Source of the DNA: Vreelandella zhanjiangensis DSM 21076
GTDB lineage: Bacteria > Pseudomonadota > Gammaproteobacteria > Pseudomonadales > Halomonadaceae
Direction of reading: 5' to 3'
Assembly: GCF_000377665.1 (NCBI RefSeq)
Contig: NZ_KB898646.1
Coordinates: forward strand, 744,001-808,000
DNA: 64,000 bases
Part shown: positions 1-8,292 of the stretch, piece by piece
Layout of the letters: each line of letters starts with the position of its first letter
Numbering within the stretch: the first letter of the stretch is position 1
The notes under the pieces: model-generated
What the model was told of the DNA's origin: nothing
What the model saw: the letters and a program-made list of their open reading frames with translations, nothing else
Database searches by the model: none
Translations under genes and position numbers: made by a program

Positions 1-336
1 AGATTGATTAATAAGGGCTCCCAGCGCTTCACGCGGCGATTTGGGCAACGTGGCCAGCTGCAGTTCGGATAAGATAAGCCAGCTGCCGTTATCACTGGGA
101 GCGAGAAGGTGAATCAGCAGGCCTTTATCTGCCATGGCATAGTGGTCGACATGGCGGTAGCCCATATGCGCAAGCCGGCTATTCAGGGCGGAGGCAGCAA
201 AAGCGCCATAGTTAAGCGTGACGAGCGTTAAATACTCTGGTGTAGAAGACAGCGGCCAGAGCCTCAAGGCACCAATATCAGGATGCATGTGGATGTAATC
301 AAGCCACAGCTGTTGTATGAATTCATCACGCTGCAT
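1..336 (-). CDS. DUF1338-type protein, N-terminal part (cut by window edge)
   Basis: The reading frame starts at an ATG at 336 behind a GAGGACAG ribosome site and stays open to the first base of the window, giving the first 112 residues. The opening segment (FIQQLWLDYIHMHP), the later HVDHYAMADKGLLIHLL stretch and the LILSELQL segment resemble the start of DUF1338 proteins, a metal-dependent family that includes the 2-oxoadipate dioxygenase/decarboxylase HglS (YdcJ). The usual first metal-site histidine (NDHIAFR type) is not obvious here, so the fit is partial. The C-terminal part lies outside the window, and catalysis cannot be judged from this fragment. Confidence 0.55.
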   Translation of the reverse strand, partial: MQRDEFIQQLWLDYIHMHPDIGALRLWPLSSTPEYLTLVTLNYGAFAASALNSRLAHMGYRHVDHYAMADKGLLIHLLAPSDNGSWLILSELQLATLPKSPREALGALINQS

Positions 337-414
337 GATGCTGTCCTCGCCGCCTAAACAAGCTCTATCAGGAGTAAATGACTTGTTCCTACTCAGTATA
401 GGCAAACGGGTAAG

Positions 415-431
415 CCGCGTTTTCAACGCGG
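415..431. other. Small perfect hairpin in the grxA downstream gap
   Basis: CCGCGTT and AACGCGG form a perfect 7-bp stem with a 3-base loop between the DUF1338-type gene and grxA. No run of T follows on either strand, so it is not a standard terminator. It may be a weak terminator or an RNA structure. Confidence 0.3.
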
Positions 432-518
432 AGAAGAGGCATATTTAACGCAAAAGTCAGCTTAGCCCGGCGGGGGCTTCATCAAGAGCCACAACGTGAA
501 AGAGTGCTGATGACGGGC

Positions 519-782
519 CTAGGACGTAAGTAGCTGCTTATCACGCACGAACTGGTCAAATTCGGTAAAGCCGCCCACATGGGTTTGATCGACAAATACC
601 TGAGGAACTGTATGAATAGGCTTACCCGCTGTTTTAGCGATGTCTTCCTTGGTCACACCTTCAGAAGGCATATCGACATAGCGATAGCCCTCTATTTTGC
701 CCGCTGATTCCAGCTGTTCAGCAAGATACTTAGCACGTACGCAAAAAGGACAGGACATTCTGCCAAAAATAACTACAAACAT
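519..782 (-). CDS. grxA: Glutaredoxin, GrxA type
   Basis: This 87-residue protein closely follows E. coli glutaredoxin 1. It begins MFVVIFGR, has the redox motif CPFC at residues 11-14, the TVPQVF cis-proline segment that contacts glutathione, and a VGGFTEF glutathione-binding turn. It should reduce protein disulfides and ribonucleotide reductase in the cytoplasm with glutathione. The frame is open a further 25 codons upstream, but that extension is unlike the family, so the start at 782 is preferred. Glutathione reductase, its electron source, is encoded at 48261-49643. The gene is transcribed away from bdhA across a 227-bp gap. Confidence 0.92.
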   Translation of the reverse strand: MFVVIFGRMSCPFCVRAKYLAEQLESAGKIEGYRYVDMPSEGVTKEDIAKTAGKPIHTVPQVFVDQTHVGGFTEFDQFVRDKQLLTS

Positions 783-1009
783 GTAAACGCTCCAATGGTC
801 AGGATAGTAATGGGTATAGTGGCGCATATTGTGGCGTAGCCGCGCCCATTTCGCCAATAGGTGCAGGTAATCGCGGCGATTGGTAGGGTTTTAACCTGGA
901 AAACTCAGGCTTAACAGCGCGTAAGAAGTATGCAGCACGCCGACGTGACTTCTATACTCATGGTGTTTCTCGCTAAGCAGTCTTTTACTTACTGGAAAAG
1001 GAAAGCTGA

Positions 1010-1783
1010 ATGACGTCTCAATCAGGTACAACGCCTCGTGTCGCCCTGGTAACAGGTACTAGCAGCGGCATTGGTGCGGCTGTCGTCAAACATTTTTGCG
1101 AGTTAGGCTATCAAGTGCTGGCGGTCGACTTCAATCCCGCGGGTAAAGACGTGGCTGATGCTGCTGGCGCGGCTTTTTTTCAAGCGGATTTAACCGATCC
1201 TACAGCTTGCCGTGAAGCGGTCAACGATGCTGTAAGGCGTTTTGGCAGCGTGGATGTGCTCGTCAATAACGCCGGTATTCAGCATGTGTCAGCAATTGAG
1301 GATTTTCCCGAGGAGAAGTGGCGTCAAATTATTGATCTGATGTTAACGGCACCTTTCCTGCTGGCACAGGCCGCTTGGCCTTATATGCGCAAGGCCGAAT
1401 GGGGGCGCATTATTAATATTGCCTCAATGCACGCACAGGTAGCCTCACCGGGTAAAGCTGCTTACGTAAGTGCAAAGCACGGGTTGATCGGCTTTACCAA
1501 AACGGCAGCGCTGGAGGGCGGCCCTCAAGGAATTACCGCCAATGCGATATGCCCGGCCTATGTAAAAACTCCGCTGGTGGACAATCAGATTGCCGATCAG
1601 GCCAAGCTTAATAATATGGATGAGCAGGAAGTTATTGAAAAAATCATGCTCAAAAATGCGGCGGTCAAGCGCTTGATCGAACCTCACGAAGTCGCCCAGA
1701 TGGTGGCGTACTTGGCATCCGATAGTGCTGGTGCGGTCACCGGGGCAAGTTGGAGTATTGATCTAGGCTGGACAGCCCAGTAA
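1010..1783 (+). CDS. bdhA: 3-hydroxybutyrate dehydrogenase (short-chain dehydrogenase)
   Basis: The protein (257 aa) is an NAD-dependent short-chain dehydrogenase that should interconvert D-3-hydroxybutyrate and acetoacetate, the step after PHB depolymerisation. It has the cofactor motif TGTSSGIG at residues 15-22, NNAG at 86-89 and the catalytic set S139, Y152 and K156. The stretch after NNAG (IQHVSAIEDFPEEKW) and the C-terminal GWTAQ are characteristic of 3-hydroxybutyrate dehydrogenases rather than FabG. A purine-rich site (GGAAAAGGAAAG) precedes the ATG. It stands alone, divergent from grxA and convergent with the redox response regulator. PHB storage is typical of Halomonadaceae, which fits the assignment. 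Confidence 0.9.
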   Translation: MTSQSGTTPRVALVTGTSSGIGAAVVKHFCELGYQVLAVDFNPAGKDVADAAGAAFFQADLTDPTACREAVNDAVRRFGSVDVLVNNAGIQHVSAIEDFPEEKWRQIIDLMLTAPFLLAQAAWPYMRKAEWGRIINIASMHAQVASPGKAAYVSAKHGLIGFTKTAALEGGPQGITANAICPAYVKTPLVDNQIADQAKLNNMDEQEVIEKIMLKNAAVKRLIEPHEVAQMVAYLASDSAGAVTGASWSIDLGWTAQ

Positions 1784-1837
1784 CGCTTTCCGTCGTGTTC
1801 AGTTAATTGTCTGGAATATCTGAGGATTTATGTGGCT

Positions 1838-2377
1838 TTATCGCCGTACGGGACGTTTCTGCAGTTTACGCTGCAGCGTACGGCGATGCATGCCTAGCGC
1901 ACGGGCCGTAGCGGAAATATTACCATCATGCTCTTGCAGCACCTTTTGAATATGCTCCCAGGTGATGCGGTTAATCGAGGGCGGGTTGTCGGCAAGTTCG
2001 ATATTTGGATCACCCTCCTGATGCTCAAACGAGGCAATAATGTCGTCCGCATCCGCTGGTTTGCATAGGTAGTTAACGGCCCCCAGTTTCATCGCTTCCA
2101 CCGCAGTGGCAATGCTGGAATAGCCGGTCAAAACCACAATGCGGCAGCTCGGAACAGCGGTTAGCATTTCTGGCAGTAGTTTTAGTCCTGAGCTGTTTTC
2201 AAGCTTTAGATCCAGCGTTGCCATCGTGGGTTGGAACTGGGTCGCGACCGCGAGCGCCTGGTCGGCATCGTGCGCTGTCATCACCTCAAAGCCGCGACGA
2301 GTAAAAGCCCGGCTTAGGACATGACAGAACATTTCATCATCATCGATAATTAATAGGCGTTGATCTGTCGTTTGCAT
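1838..2377 (-). CDS. regA: RegA/ActR/PrrA/RoxR-type response regulator
   Basis: The 179-residue protein has a receiver domain (about residues 7-120) with acidic residues D12-D14, phosphoacceptor D56, T84 and K106, followed by a short linker and a C-terminal Fis-type helix-turn-helix (about 150-176, ATARALGMHRRTLQRKL). This compact layout is the RegA/ActR/RoxR family, which regulates respiration, carbon and nitrogen genes in response to redox state. It lies 73 bp downstream of the RegB-type kinase in the same direction, as a cognate pair. A GAGGA ribosome site lies just upstream of the ATG. The regulon in this organism is not evident from the window. Confidence 0.9.
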   Translation of the reverse strand: MQTTDQRLLIIDDDEMFCHVLSRAFTRRGFEVMTAHDADQALAVATQFQPTMATLDLKLENSSGLKLLPEMLTAVPSCRIVVLTGYSSIATAVEAMKLGAVNYLCKPADADDIIASFEHQEGDPNIELADNPPSINRITWEHIQKVLQEHDGNISATARALGMHRRTLQRKLQKRPVRR

Positions 2378-2450
2378 GATGTCCTCAACATGGTTACTTG
2401 AAACTGATTAAAGCGCGTTTTAAATACAATTGCTTAGGCAGGTCTGCGCT

Positions 2451-3722
2451 TTAACTGGGGGCTGAGCTACGCGGCAGCGTCACTTCTGTCAGGGTGCCGC
2501 CTTCGGGGTGATTATACAGGCTGACACCGCCACCAAAGCGGTTGATCGTGGCATGGGTTAAAAACAAACCAATTCCCATGCCTTTACTCTTGGTAGAAAT
2601 AAACGTGTCACCAAGCTGATCAGCAATGGACATGGCAATGCCCGGCCCGTGATCGCGAATATCGATGACCACGCTCTCTTCCTGCCAGTCCAGACGAACG
2701 GCGATACGCTCAGGGTTGGCATCTGCGGCGTTATTCAACAGGTTCATTAACGCCTGATCCAGCGTGGTATCCACCGCAAGCCATGGCCTGCCGCGCTTGT
2801 CAGTAATATCAAACTGATGGCTAACATCCGGACGTAAAACCAGCCAGCGCTGCACAACGCCTGTCAGCCACTCTTGGGCATCCAATATTTCCGGCTCTGC
2901 CATGCGTTGACGGTCAGAACTGGTAACCAAGTGCTGCAAGCGTGATTTACAGATGTCGACTTGTTGGCGAAGCAGGCGAATATCCTGATGCAAGGTGCCA
3001 TCGTCGGGCGCTTCTTCCTGCATCTCTTTTAATAAAATGGCCATGGTTGAGAGCGGAGTGCCTAGTTCGTGAGCTGTGCCGGCGGCCTGAGTTGCCACGG
3101 CCAGCACCTGCTCGTTACGCAGTGCCGCTTCTCGGGTGCGCGAAAGGGCTTTGTCACGGCTGCGTAGCGCATAGGCCATTTTGTAAATAAAGAAGGTTAC
3201 CAAGCCCGCAGAGAGACCAAAGTTCAGCCACATTCCCAAAACATGCAGGTTAAGCATCACATCGCTATTGATATGCCCAAGCTGGGGGATCGGATGGTAA
3301 TAGAACATCAAAAAGCTGTAACCGGCCATGGCACTGCCGGCACAAGCCCAGGCGTGACGCCACGGCAACGTTGCCGCGGCAATGGTAACTGGCACCAGGT
3401 AATACGTGATGAACGGGTTGGTTGAGCCGCCTGAAAAGTAGAATAGAAGCGTCAGGCCGGTAATATCCGCTAATAGATGCAGCAGATACTCGATATGCTC
3501 AACCGCACGCGGACGACCTAAACGCCACCAGGTGGCAATATTCAAAATTCCCATCGCGATAACGACGCTCACGACCGCGGTGACCGGTAAATTGAACCCT
3601 AAAAGCTCAACGCCCACGACGATCGCGAGTAAAAAACCTGTCCAGGTAATGCCACGTACAATCGTCAGGCGAACAAGGTTTCGGTTAGGCGTAGAGAGAG
3701 GAAGCGGCAGGGCGGGTTGCAT
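2451..3722 (-). CDS. regB: RegB/PrrB/RoxS-type redox sensor histidine kinase
   Basis: This 423-residue kinase has about six N-terminal membrane helices (roughly 18-185) carrying the GGxxNPF motif at 98-104, which in RegB binds ubiquinone. The H-box AHELGTPLS places the phosphorylated histidine at H218. C258, in RQQVDICKSRL, corresponds to the redox-active cysteine of RegB. The ATPase domain shows an N box (NLLNNAADANP), DHGPGIA and a glycine-rich lid (KGMGIGLFL). It should sense quinone-pool or redox state and phosphorylate the adjacent response regulator. AGGTGG precedes the ATG. Its start lies only 7 bp after the stop of the small membrane protein gene, so the three genes probably form one transcript. 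Confidence 0.92.
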   Translation of the reverse strand: MQPALPLPLSTPNRNLVRLTIVRGITWTGFLLAIVVGVELLGFNLPVTAVVSVVIAMGILNIATWWRLGRPRAVEHIEYLLHLLADITGLTLLFYFSGGSTNPFITYYLVPVTIAAATLPWRHAWACAGSAMAGYSFLMFYYHPIPQLGHINSDVMLNLHVLGMWLNFGLSAGLVTFFIYKMAYALRSRDKALSRTREAALRNEQVLAVATQAAGTAHELGTPLSTMAILLKEMQEEAPDDGTLHQDIRLLRQQVDICKSRLQHLVTSSDRQRMAEPEILDAQEWLTGVVQRWLVLRPDVSHQFDITDKRGRPWLAVDTTLDQALMNLLNNAADANPERIAVRLDWQEESVVIDIRDHGPGIAMSIADQLGDTFISTKSKGMGIGLFLTHATINRFGGGVSLYNHPEGGTLTEVTLPRSSAPS

Positions 3723-3729
3723 GGGCCAC

Positions 3730-4146
3730 CTATTTCTTGGGCGTTTTAATGCTGTGAATAATAGATTTGATGATTAGGGTCATGACATACGTGAGCCAGC
3801 CCGCTGAGGCCAAAAGATTGAACAGCAGCATTTTAGGAGGCAGCCACGTGTTGCCGAACGTGGCTTCCACCATGATATGAAAAAACATCGCCAGTAGAAG
3901 TGGCAGAGCCAGGATATGGATCCACATATCCGTGCGCCGCTTGCGAATATGATAGCGACGCAATAGAAAGCGCATGGGGCGATGCGCCCAGCTAAACAAA
4001 ATGATTGCGCCAACAATGAATAGCGCTGCCAGGGTTGGCTCGGCACTGCCGTTATGGACCGAAATGGAGATTGACCAGGCCAGGCCTAGCCACACCAAAC
4101 CCTCTATGCTGGCAATGATGTCCGCATAGCGTCGCACGTTTTGCAT
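3730..4146 (-). CDS. Small polytopic membrane protein upstream of regB
   Basis: I do not recognise the family. The 138-residue product (start at MQNVRRYADI, 4146) has four probable membrane segments: two near the N-terminus (about 10-29 and 38-55), a basic cytoplasmic loop rich in arginine (RRYHIRKRRTD), then two more (about 72-92 and 105-125). A histidine in the third segment (MFFHIMVE) and the fold size leave a haem- or quinone-binding role possible, but nothing proves it. The frame is open 19 codons further upstream without a better start. It is the first gene of the run leading into regB and regA, which suggests a role linked to the respiratory chain or to redox sensing. Confidence 0.7.
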   Translation of the reverse strand: MQNVRRYADIIASIEGLVWLGLAWSISISVHNGSAEPTLAALFIVGAIILFSWAHRPMRFLLRRYHIRKRRTDMWIHILALPLLLAMFFHIMVEATFGNTWLPPKMLLFNLLASAGWLTYVMTLIIKSIIHSIKTPKK

Positions 4147-4291
4147 AAAAAATTGGACCTTAGAACCTCTAAAAGTGCCGTTATAATACGATACTTGGCA
4201 CACGCTGTGGCAGCGATGAGCAGATTTCTCTCCCAGCCGTATCGCGTATACTGTATTGGCGTTTCTTTCTTTTACCAGCTTAGGACTTGCC

Positions 4292-5329
4292 GTGGACGTT
4301 ATTACCCTGACCCGCCCCGATGATTGGCATCTTCATTTACGCGATGGCGAGGCGTTAAGCGCCGTGGTGGGGCATACCGCCGCCCAGATGGGGCGTGCGA
4401 TTATTATGCCTAACTTAACCCCACCGGTAACGACCACGGCACAGGCACTTGAATACCGCGAGCGTATTCTGGCTGCACTGCCTGAAGGAAGTACGTTTGA
4501 GCCGTTGATGACGCTTTATCTAACGGATACTACGCCTCCCGAAGAAATTGAGCGTGCAGCACAAAGCGGCTTTATCAAGGCCGTCAAACTCTACCCTGCT
4601 GGCGCTACCACCAATTCGGATTCTGGCGTTACGGATCTGGCCCATTGCGATGAAACTATCGCGATGCTCGCCCAGGTGGGCATGCCGCTGCTAGTGCATG
4701 GCGAAGTAACCACCGCTGATATCGATATCTTTGATCGTGAAGCGGTGTTTATTGAACAGGTAATGAAACCACTGCTGGCGCGGCATCCGTCGCTTAAGGT
4801 GGTTTTTGAACATATCACCACCCAGCAGGCAGCGGAGTTTGTTGCTGCAGCGCCAGATACGGTTGCCGCGACGATTACCGTCCATCATTTGTTGTTTAAC
4901 CGCAATAAGATGCTGGTCGGTGGCATTCGCCCACACTATTACTGCCTGCCCATTCTCAAGCGTGAACAGCACCGTCAGGCACTCTTGAAGGCCGCGACCA
5001 GCGGTAGCCCAAAGTTCTTTTTGGGCACCGACAGCGCCCCCCATGCGCAGGGCGATAAAGAGTCCAGCTGTGGCTGTGCTGGCGCTTATACGGCACCCGC
5101 GGCCATCGAGTTATATGCTAGGGCGTTTGATGAAATGAATGCACTGGATAAGCTTGAAGCGTTTGCCAGCCTCAATGGTCCGCGCTTTTATGGCTTAGCG
5201 CCTAACGCCGATAAGATTACTCTGGAGCGTAAAGCCTGGAAAATGCCGGAAAGCTATCCCTATGCCGGAGACAAAAAGATTATTCCGCTACTGGCGGGCG
5301 AGTCGCTTGCGTGGTCAATCAAGGCGTAA
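4292..5329 (+). CDS. pyrC: Dihydroorotase
   Basis: PyrC (345 aa) catalyses cyclisation of carbamoyl-aspartate to dihydroorotate, the third step of pyrimidine synthesis. The sequence [10 protein letters not shown] carries the HxH zinc ligands, KLYPAG holds the lysine that is carbamylated to bridge the two zincs, VHGEV and FEHITT supply further histidines, and GTDSAPH holds the catalytic aspartate. The GTG at 4292, six bases after TTAGGAC, is chosen as start: it gives the usual length (E. coli 348 aa) and places RPDDWH where the family has it. An in-frame TTG at 4256 has no good ribosome site. A bidirectional terminator follows. Confidence 0.93.
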   Translation: MDVITLTRPDDWHLHLRDGEALSAVVGHTAAQMGRAIIMPNLTPPVTTTAQALEYRERILAALPEGSTFEPLMTLYLTDTTPPEEIERAAQSGFIKAVKLYPAGATTNSDSGVTDLAHCDETIAMLAQVGMPLLVHGEVTTADIDIFDREAVFIEQVMKPLLARHPSLKVVFEHITTQQAAEFVAAAPDTVAATITVHHLLFNRNKMLVGGIRPHYYCLPILKREQHRQALLKAATSGSPKFFLGTDSAPHAQGDKESSCGCAGAYTAPAAIELYARAFDEMNALDKLEAFASLNGPRFYGLAPNADKITLERKAWKMPESYPYAGDKKIIPLLAGESLAWSIKA

Positions 5330-5342
5330 TCTTTCGCTGTAT

Positions 5343-5375
5343 AAAAAAAACGGAGCCAGTGGGCTCCGTTTTTTT
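5343..5375. terminator. Bidirectional intrinsic terminator, pyrC / mtn
   Basis: CGGAGCC (5351-5357) and GGCTCCG (5362-5368) form a 7-bp stem with a 4-base loop. It is flanked by a run of A on the left and a run of T on the right, so it can end both pyrC and the converging mtn transcript. Confidence 0.9.
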
Positions 5376-5400
5376 GTGGCAGGGCAGAGTGCTTGATTGA

Positions 5401-6108
5401 TCAGCGCTGGCTAAGCCCTAAAAGCATCTCATCCACCATGCGCGATGAGTGTGCGGCCGCCACGTCCAGGAACTCCTCGAAGGATAGGTGGTTATCGTCG
5501 TTACCTGGAATATCGGATAGCGCGCGGATGACTACAAACGGACATTGGTAGAGATGACAGGTCTGCGCAATGGCGGCGGCTTCCATTTCCACGGCCAGCA
5601 TGGAAGGGAATTGCGCTCGGGTTGCTGCTACGCGGGCAGGGTCCGCCATAAAGGCATCGCCCGTCGCAATCAGTCCTTCACGAACGTTAACTTCACCGAC
5701 CGTTAAAATGGCCTGCCGGGCGATATCGCGCAGCTGAGTGTCCGCCAGATAAGCAGCTGGCATGCCGGGTACTTGGCCAATTTCATAGCCAAATACCACG
5801 GCATCTACATCATGATGGCGAACTTCATCTGAAATAATCACGTCGCCAATCTTAAGGTCGCTTGCAAATCCGCCCGCTGAGCCGGTGTTGATAATGGCAT
5901 CAGGCTGGTGGCGCTCAAGTAAAATAGCCGTACCTACTGCTGCGTTTACCTTGCCAATACCCGATAGCAAAATCACGATTTCCAGCCCGTGGCGTGTACC
6001 CGTATGGAATACAAATCCGGCGTGTTCATAGCGTTCGGCGTTGTCGAGTTGTTCGACAAGAATGTTAATTTCCTGCGCCATCGCGCCAATGATACCAATA
6101 CGCTTCAT
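5401..6108 (-). CDS. mtn: 5'-methylthioadenosine / S-adenosylhomocysteine nucleosidase
   Basis: The 235-residue enzyme cleaves methylthioadenosine, S-adenosylhomocysteine and 5'-deoxyadenosine to adenine and a thioribose-type sugar, clearing inhibitors of methylation and polyamine synthesis. It begins MKRIGIIGAMAQE, with E13 equivalent to the catalytic Glu12 of E. coli. INTGSAGG, the AVEMEAAAIAQ segment (ribose-binding glutamates) and RALSDIPG (catalytic aspartate) are all present. Seven extra codons upstream are in frame but unlike the family, so the ATG at 6108 is used. A repeat-rich gap separates it from folD, which is transcribed in the same direction. Confidence 0.93.
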   Translation of the reverse strand: MKRIGIIGAMAQEINILVEQLDNAERYEHAGFVFHTGTRHGLEIVILLSGIGKVNAAVGTAILLERHQPDAIINTGSAGGFASDLKIGDVIISDEVRHHDVDAVVFGYEIGQVPGMPAAYLADTQLRDIARQAILTVGEVNVREGLIATGDAFMADPARVAATRAQFPSMLAVEMEAAAIAQTCHLYQCPFVVIRALSDIPGNDDNHLSFEEFLDVAAAHSSRMVDEMLLGLSQR

Positions 6109-6137
6109 AGAGTAGATTCCATCGCCCATACGTTAAA

Positions 6138-6221
6138 AATTAAAGACTTAATATTAAAGATTTAGTATTAACGGCCGGATATTAATGACCGGCTATTAAC
6201 GATCGAGTATTAAAACATCGT
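6138..6221. repeat. 14-bp tandem repeat, six units
   Basis: Six consecutive 14-base units fill most of the mtn-folD gap: 6138-6151, 6152-6165, 6166-6179, 6180-6193, 6194-6207 and 6208-6221. Each of the last five starts TATTAA, and the first starts AATTAA. The following eight bases vary but often contain a CGGCCGG- or CGATCG-like half. The unit length is not a multiple of three and the region is non-coding. Confidence 0.85.
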
Positions 6222-6225
6222 GCGC

Positions 6226-7086
6226 CTAGGTTTCGGCGTCGTGGCGTTCAGCCGCTTCAAGAGTGTTTTCCAGTAATGTGGCAACGGTCATCGGTCCAAC
6301 ACCGCCAGGTACGGGGGTGATAAAGCTTGCCCGCTCTGCCGCTGCGGCAAAATCCACATCACCGACAAGTGAGCCATCTTCCTGACGGTTAATGCCTACG
6401 TCGATTACGATGGCGCCTTCCTTGATCCATTCGCCTTTTACGATGCCAGGTTTGCCTACGGCAACGACCACTAAATCTGCTCGGCTAACATGCGCTTCCA
6501 AATCACGCGTAAAACGATGGCAGATAGTCGTGGTACAGCCTGCAAGCATCAGCTCAAGCGCCATAGGACGGCCTACGATATTTGAGGCCCCGACAATGGT
6601 TGCATTAAGCCCGCGTACAGAAAGATCGCTCTGCGTGAGCATGGTCATTACCCCTTTGGGCGTGCAGGGGCGTAGAGCCGGCAACCGTTGGGCAAGCCGA
6701 CCAAGGTTATAGGGGTGAAAGCCATCCACATCTTTGTCAGTGCGGATGCGCTCTAAAATTGGCCCGGCATCCATATGAGCCGGAAGTGGTAGCTGTACCA
6801 AAATACCATCAACACGCGGGTCCGCATTAAGCTGGTCAACCAGGCTTTCAAGCGCCTGCTGTGTTGTATCCGCTGGCAGGGCGTGCTGGAACGAGAGGAT
6901 GCCAGCCTGCTCACAAGCCCGATGCTTATTATTCACATAGACATGAGACGCGGGGTCTTCCCCGACCACAACAACGGCTAGTCCTGGTACACGAGCGCCA
7001 GCAAGCTTGCGTGCTGCTATCTTCTCGGCAACGCGTTGGCGGACATGAGCAGCGATGGCTTTTCCATCGATAAGTTGGGCGGTCAT
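6226..7086 (-). CDS. folD: Methylenetetrahydrofolate dehydrogenase / cyclohydrolase
   Basis: FolD (286 aa) interconverts 5,10-methylene-, methenyl- and formyl-tetrahydrofolate with NADP. Family marks are [14 protein letters not shown] with the catalytic Yxxx[22 protein letters not shown], the Rossmann motif [10 protein letters not shown] and the C-terminal [14 protein letters not shown]. Length is normal for the family. It stands alone on the minus strand upstream of mtn. The tRNA cluster begins about 200 bp upstream on the other strand. The ribosome site before the ATG is weak (AGGGATCC). Confidence 0.94.
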   Translation of the reverse strand: MTAQLIDGKAIAAHVRQRVAEKIAARKLAGARVPGLAVVVVGEDPASHVYVNNKHRACEQAGILSFQHALPADTTQQALESLVDQLNADPRVDGILVQLPLPAHMDAGPILERIRTDKDVDGFHPYNLGRLAQRLPALRPCTPKGVMTMLTQSDLSVRGLNATIVGASNIVGRPMALELMLAGCTTTICHRFTRDLEAHVSRADLVVVAVGKPGIVKGEWIKEGAIVIDVGINRQEDGSLVGDVDFAAAAERASFITPVPGGVGPMTVATLLENTLEAAERHDAET

Positions 7087-7215
7087 TTACAAGGATCCCT
7101 GTGAAGGTTGAAACACTTGGCGCTAAAGCAGGTTTGCTTGAGCATTTTCATGGGGGTAATTTTCGCATGCCAGGGCGGCCAGGCAAAGCATCTACATAAT
7201 CAATCGCATTAAGTG

Positions 7216-7243
7216 TTGACTTTAAATCTAGAAATAGTAATAT
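7216..7243 (+). promoter_or_regulatory. Sigma-70-type promoter of the tRNA cluster
   Basis: TTGACT at 7216-7221 and TAATAT at 7238-7243 are separated by 16 bases, a near-consensus sigma-70 promoter. The first tRNA starts 48 bases after the -10 box. A GC-rich stretch directly downstream could act as a stringent-response discriminator, as is common for stable RNA. Confidence 0.75.
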
Positions 7244-7291
7244 ATGCCTCGCTTGAGACGGGCAGCGCGGTAAGCGTCAAGAGTGATAAAT

Positions 7292-7368
7292 CGGGATGTA
7301 GCGCAGTCTGGTAGCGCGCCTGCTTTGGGAGCAGGATGTCGGGGGTTCGAATCCCTCCATCCCGACCA
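7292..7368 (+). tRNA. tRNA-Pro (TGG)
   Basis: The 77-base gene folds as a full cloverleaf. The acceptor strands are CGGGATG and CATCCCG, the anticodon stem is CCTGC/GCAGG around the loop TTTGGGA with anticodon TGG, the T arm carries GTTCGAATC, and CCA is encoded. It is the first tRNA of the cluster, behind the promoter at 7216-7243. Confidence 0.95.
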
Positions 7369-7458
7369 CACTTAACGTGAAAGGTGGTACATTGCTTTTC
7401 CAAGCGTGGTTGTGGTCAAGTGCTCATCGGTATTCAGCTTGTTTCGAATGCTTTACGT

Positions 7459-7535
7459 GCGCCCATAGCTCAACCGGATAGAGCAACGGCCTTCTAAGCC
7501 GTAGGTTGCGGGTTCAAGTCCTGCTGGGCGTGCCA
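7459..7535 (+). tRNA. tRNA-Arg (TCT)
   Basis: The 77-base gene has an acceptor stem GCGCCCA/TGGGCGT with a terminal G-U pair and an anticodon stem ACGGC/GCCGT around CTTCTAA, giving anticodon TCT, which reads AGA and AGG. The T loop is GTTCAAGTC and CCA is encoded. It lies 90 bases after tRNA-Pro, probably in the same transcript. Confidence 0.95.
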
Positions 7536-7595
7536 TTAATAAAGCATTTAAATGGTCAAAGCCGGTTAGGTGATCTAGTCAGTAGTACTATCAAT

Positions 7596-7671
7596 GGTGG
7601 ATGTAGCTCAGTGGTAGAGCCCCGGATTGTGGCTCCGGTGGTCGTGGGTTCGATCCCCATCATCCACCCCA
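7596..7671 (+). tRNA. tRNA-His (GTG), copy 1
   Basis: The 76-base gene includes the extra 5' G (7596) that pairs with C73, the identity mark of histidine tRNA. The anticodon loop is TTGTGGC, with anticodon GTG, on a CCGGA/TCCGG stem. CCA is encoded. It is identical to the second copy 33 bases downstream. Confidence 0.95.
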
Positions 7672-7704
7672 GTTGATAGAAGCAAGACCCCAGTTTTAGG
7701 TTGT

Positions 7705-7780
7705 GGTGGATGTAGCTCAGTGGTAGAGCCCCGGATTGTGGCTCCGGTGGTCGTGGGTTCGATCCCCATCATCCACCCCA
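7705..7780 (+). tRNA. tRNA-His (GTG), copy 2
   Basis: This gene repeats the preceding tRNA-His base for base, including the extra 5' G, anticodon GTG and encoded CCA. It is the last RNA gene of the cluster. No clear intrinsic terminator follows, only T-rich DNA. Confidence 0.95.
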
Positions 7781-8292
7781 TTAACCTCCCTCGTTATTTA
7801 TCATGTAGTTCTTCTTTTTTTATTTTATCTCCTATCCACTTAATTGTGGTTTTTTGCGTTTTTGCTATACATCATTTTTTAACTCTGTATTCCTTTGCGG
7901 TTTGTATTGTTTTCGAATGATTTACTGCGCATATCGACAGCGTTTTCGCCTGTCTATCTCTTGCTATACTTCAATAGCTTTTTTCTATATTAGATGCTGC
8001 GCCCTCAATGCCGCTGCTTTTATATGGTTTCTTTGTATGCACCCTGCATGCGCGCACTCAATCATCCCGTTTTGGCTTCTGGGGCCTGTTTATCTTCTTT
8101 TATCCTGCCGTATCAGCGCTTGGTAGTGAAGTCATCTGTTATAGCATTTTTAGTAGGTTTAATTTCTGTATTTAATAGTTAAAAGAGATTTTTTGACTAT
8201 ATTAAAGGCTGATGTTTAGTGATATTTTTCAAATGCTTATTAATCTAGTCTTTGCTTATATTAAATACGGATTCTATTTCGAGGGGCATAAA
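7781..8292. other. AT-rich intergenic region after the tRNA cluster
   Basis: About 510 bases here hold no gene I can support. The sequence is much richer in A and T than its surroundings, with many T runs. The open frames in it (60-97 codons) give Cys-, Phe- and Ile-rich translations without ribosome sites or family resemblance. The last part must carry the promoter of the oxidase gene at 8293: a TTGACT at 8193-8198 is a possible -35 box, but no good -10 follows it. Confidence 0.6.

Noticed and set aside
4256-4291. TTG start for pyrC giving a 12-residue extension
   Set aside because: The GTG at 4292 has a good ribosome site and fits the family N-terminus and length.
7627-8182. Several open frames of 60-97 codons in and after the tRNA-His genes
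   Set aside because: One overlaps both tRNA genes, and the others lie in AT-rich DNA without ribosome sites or recognisable protein features.
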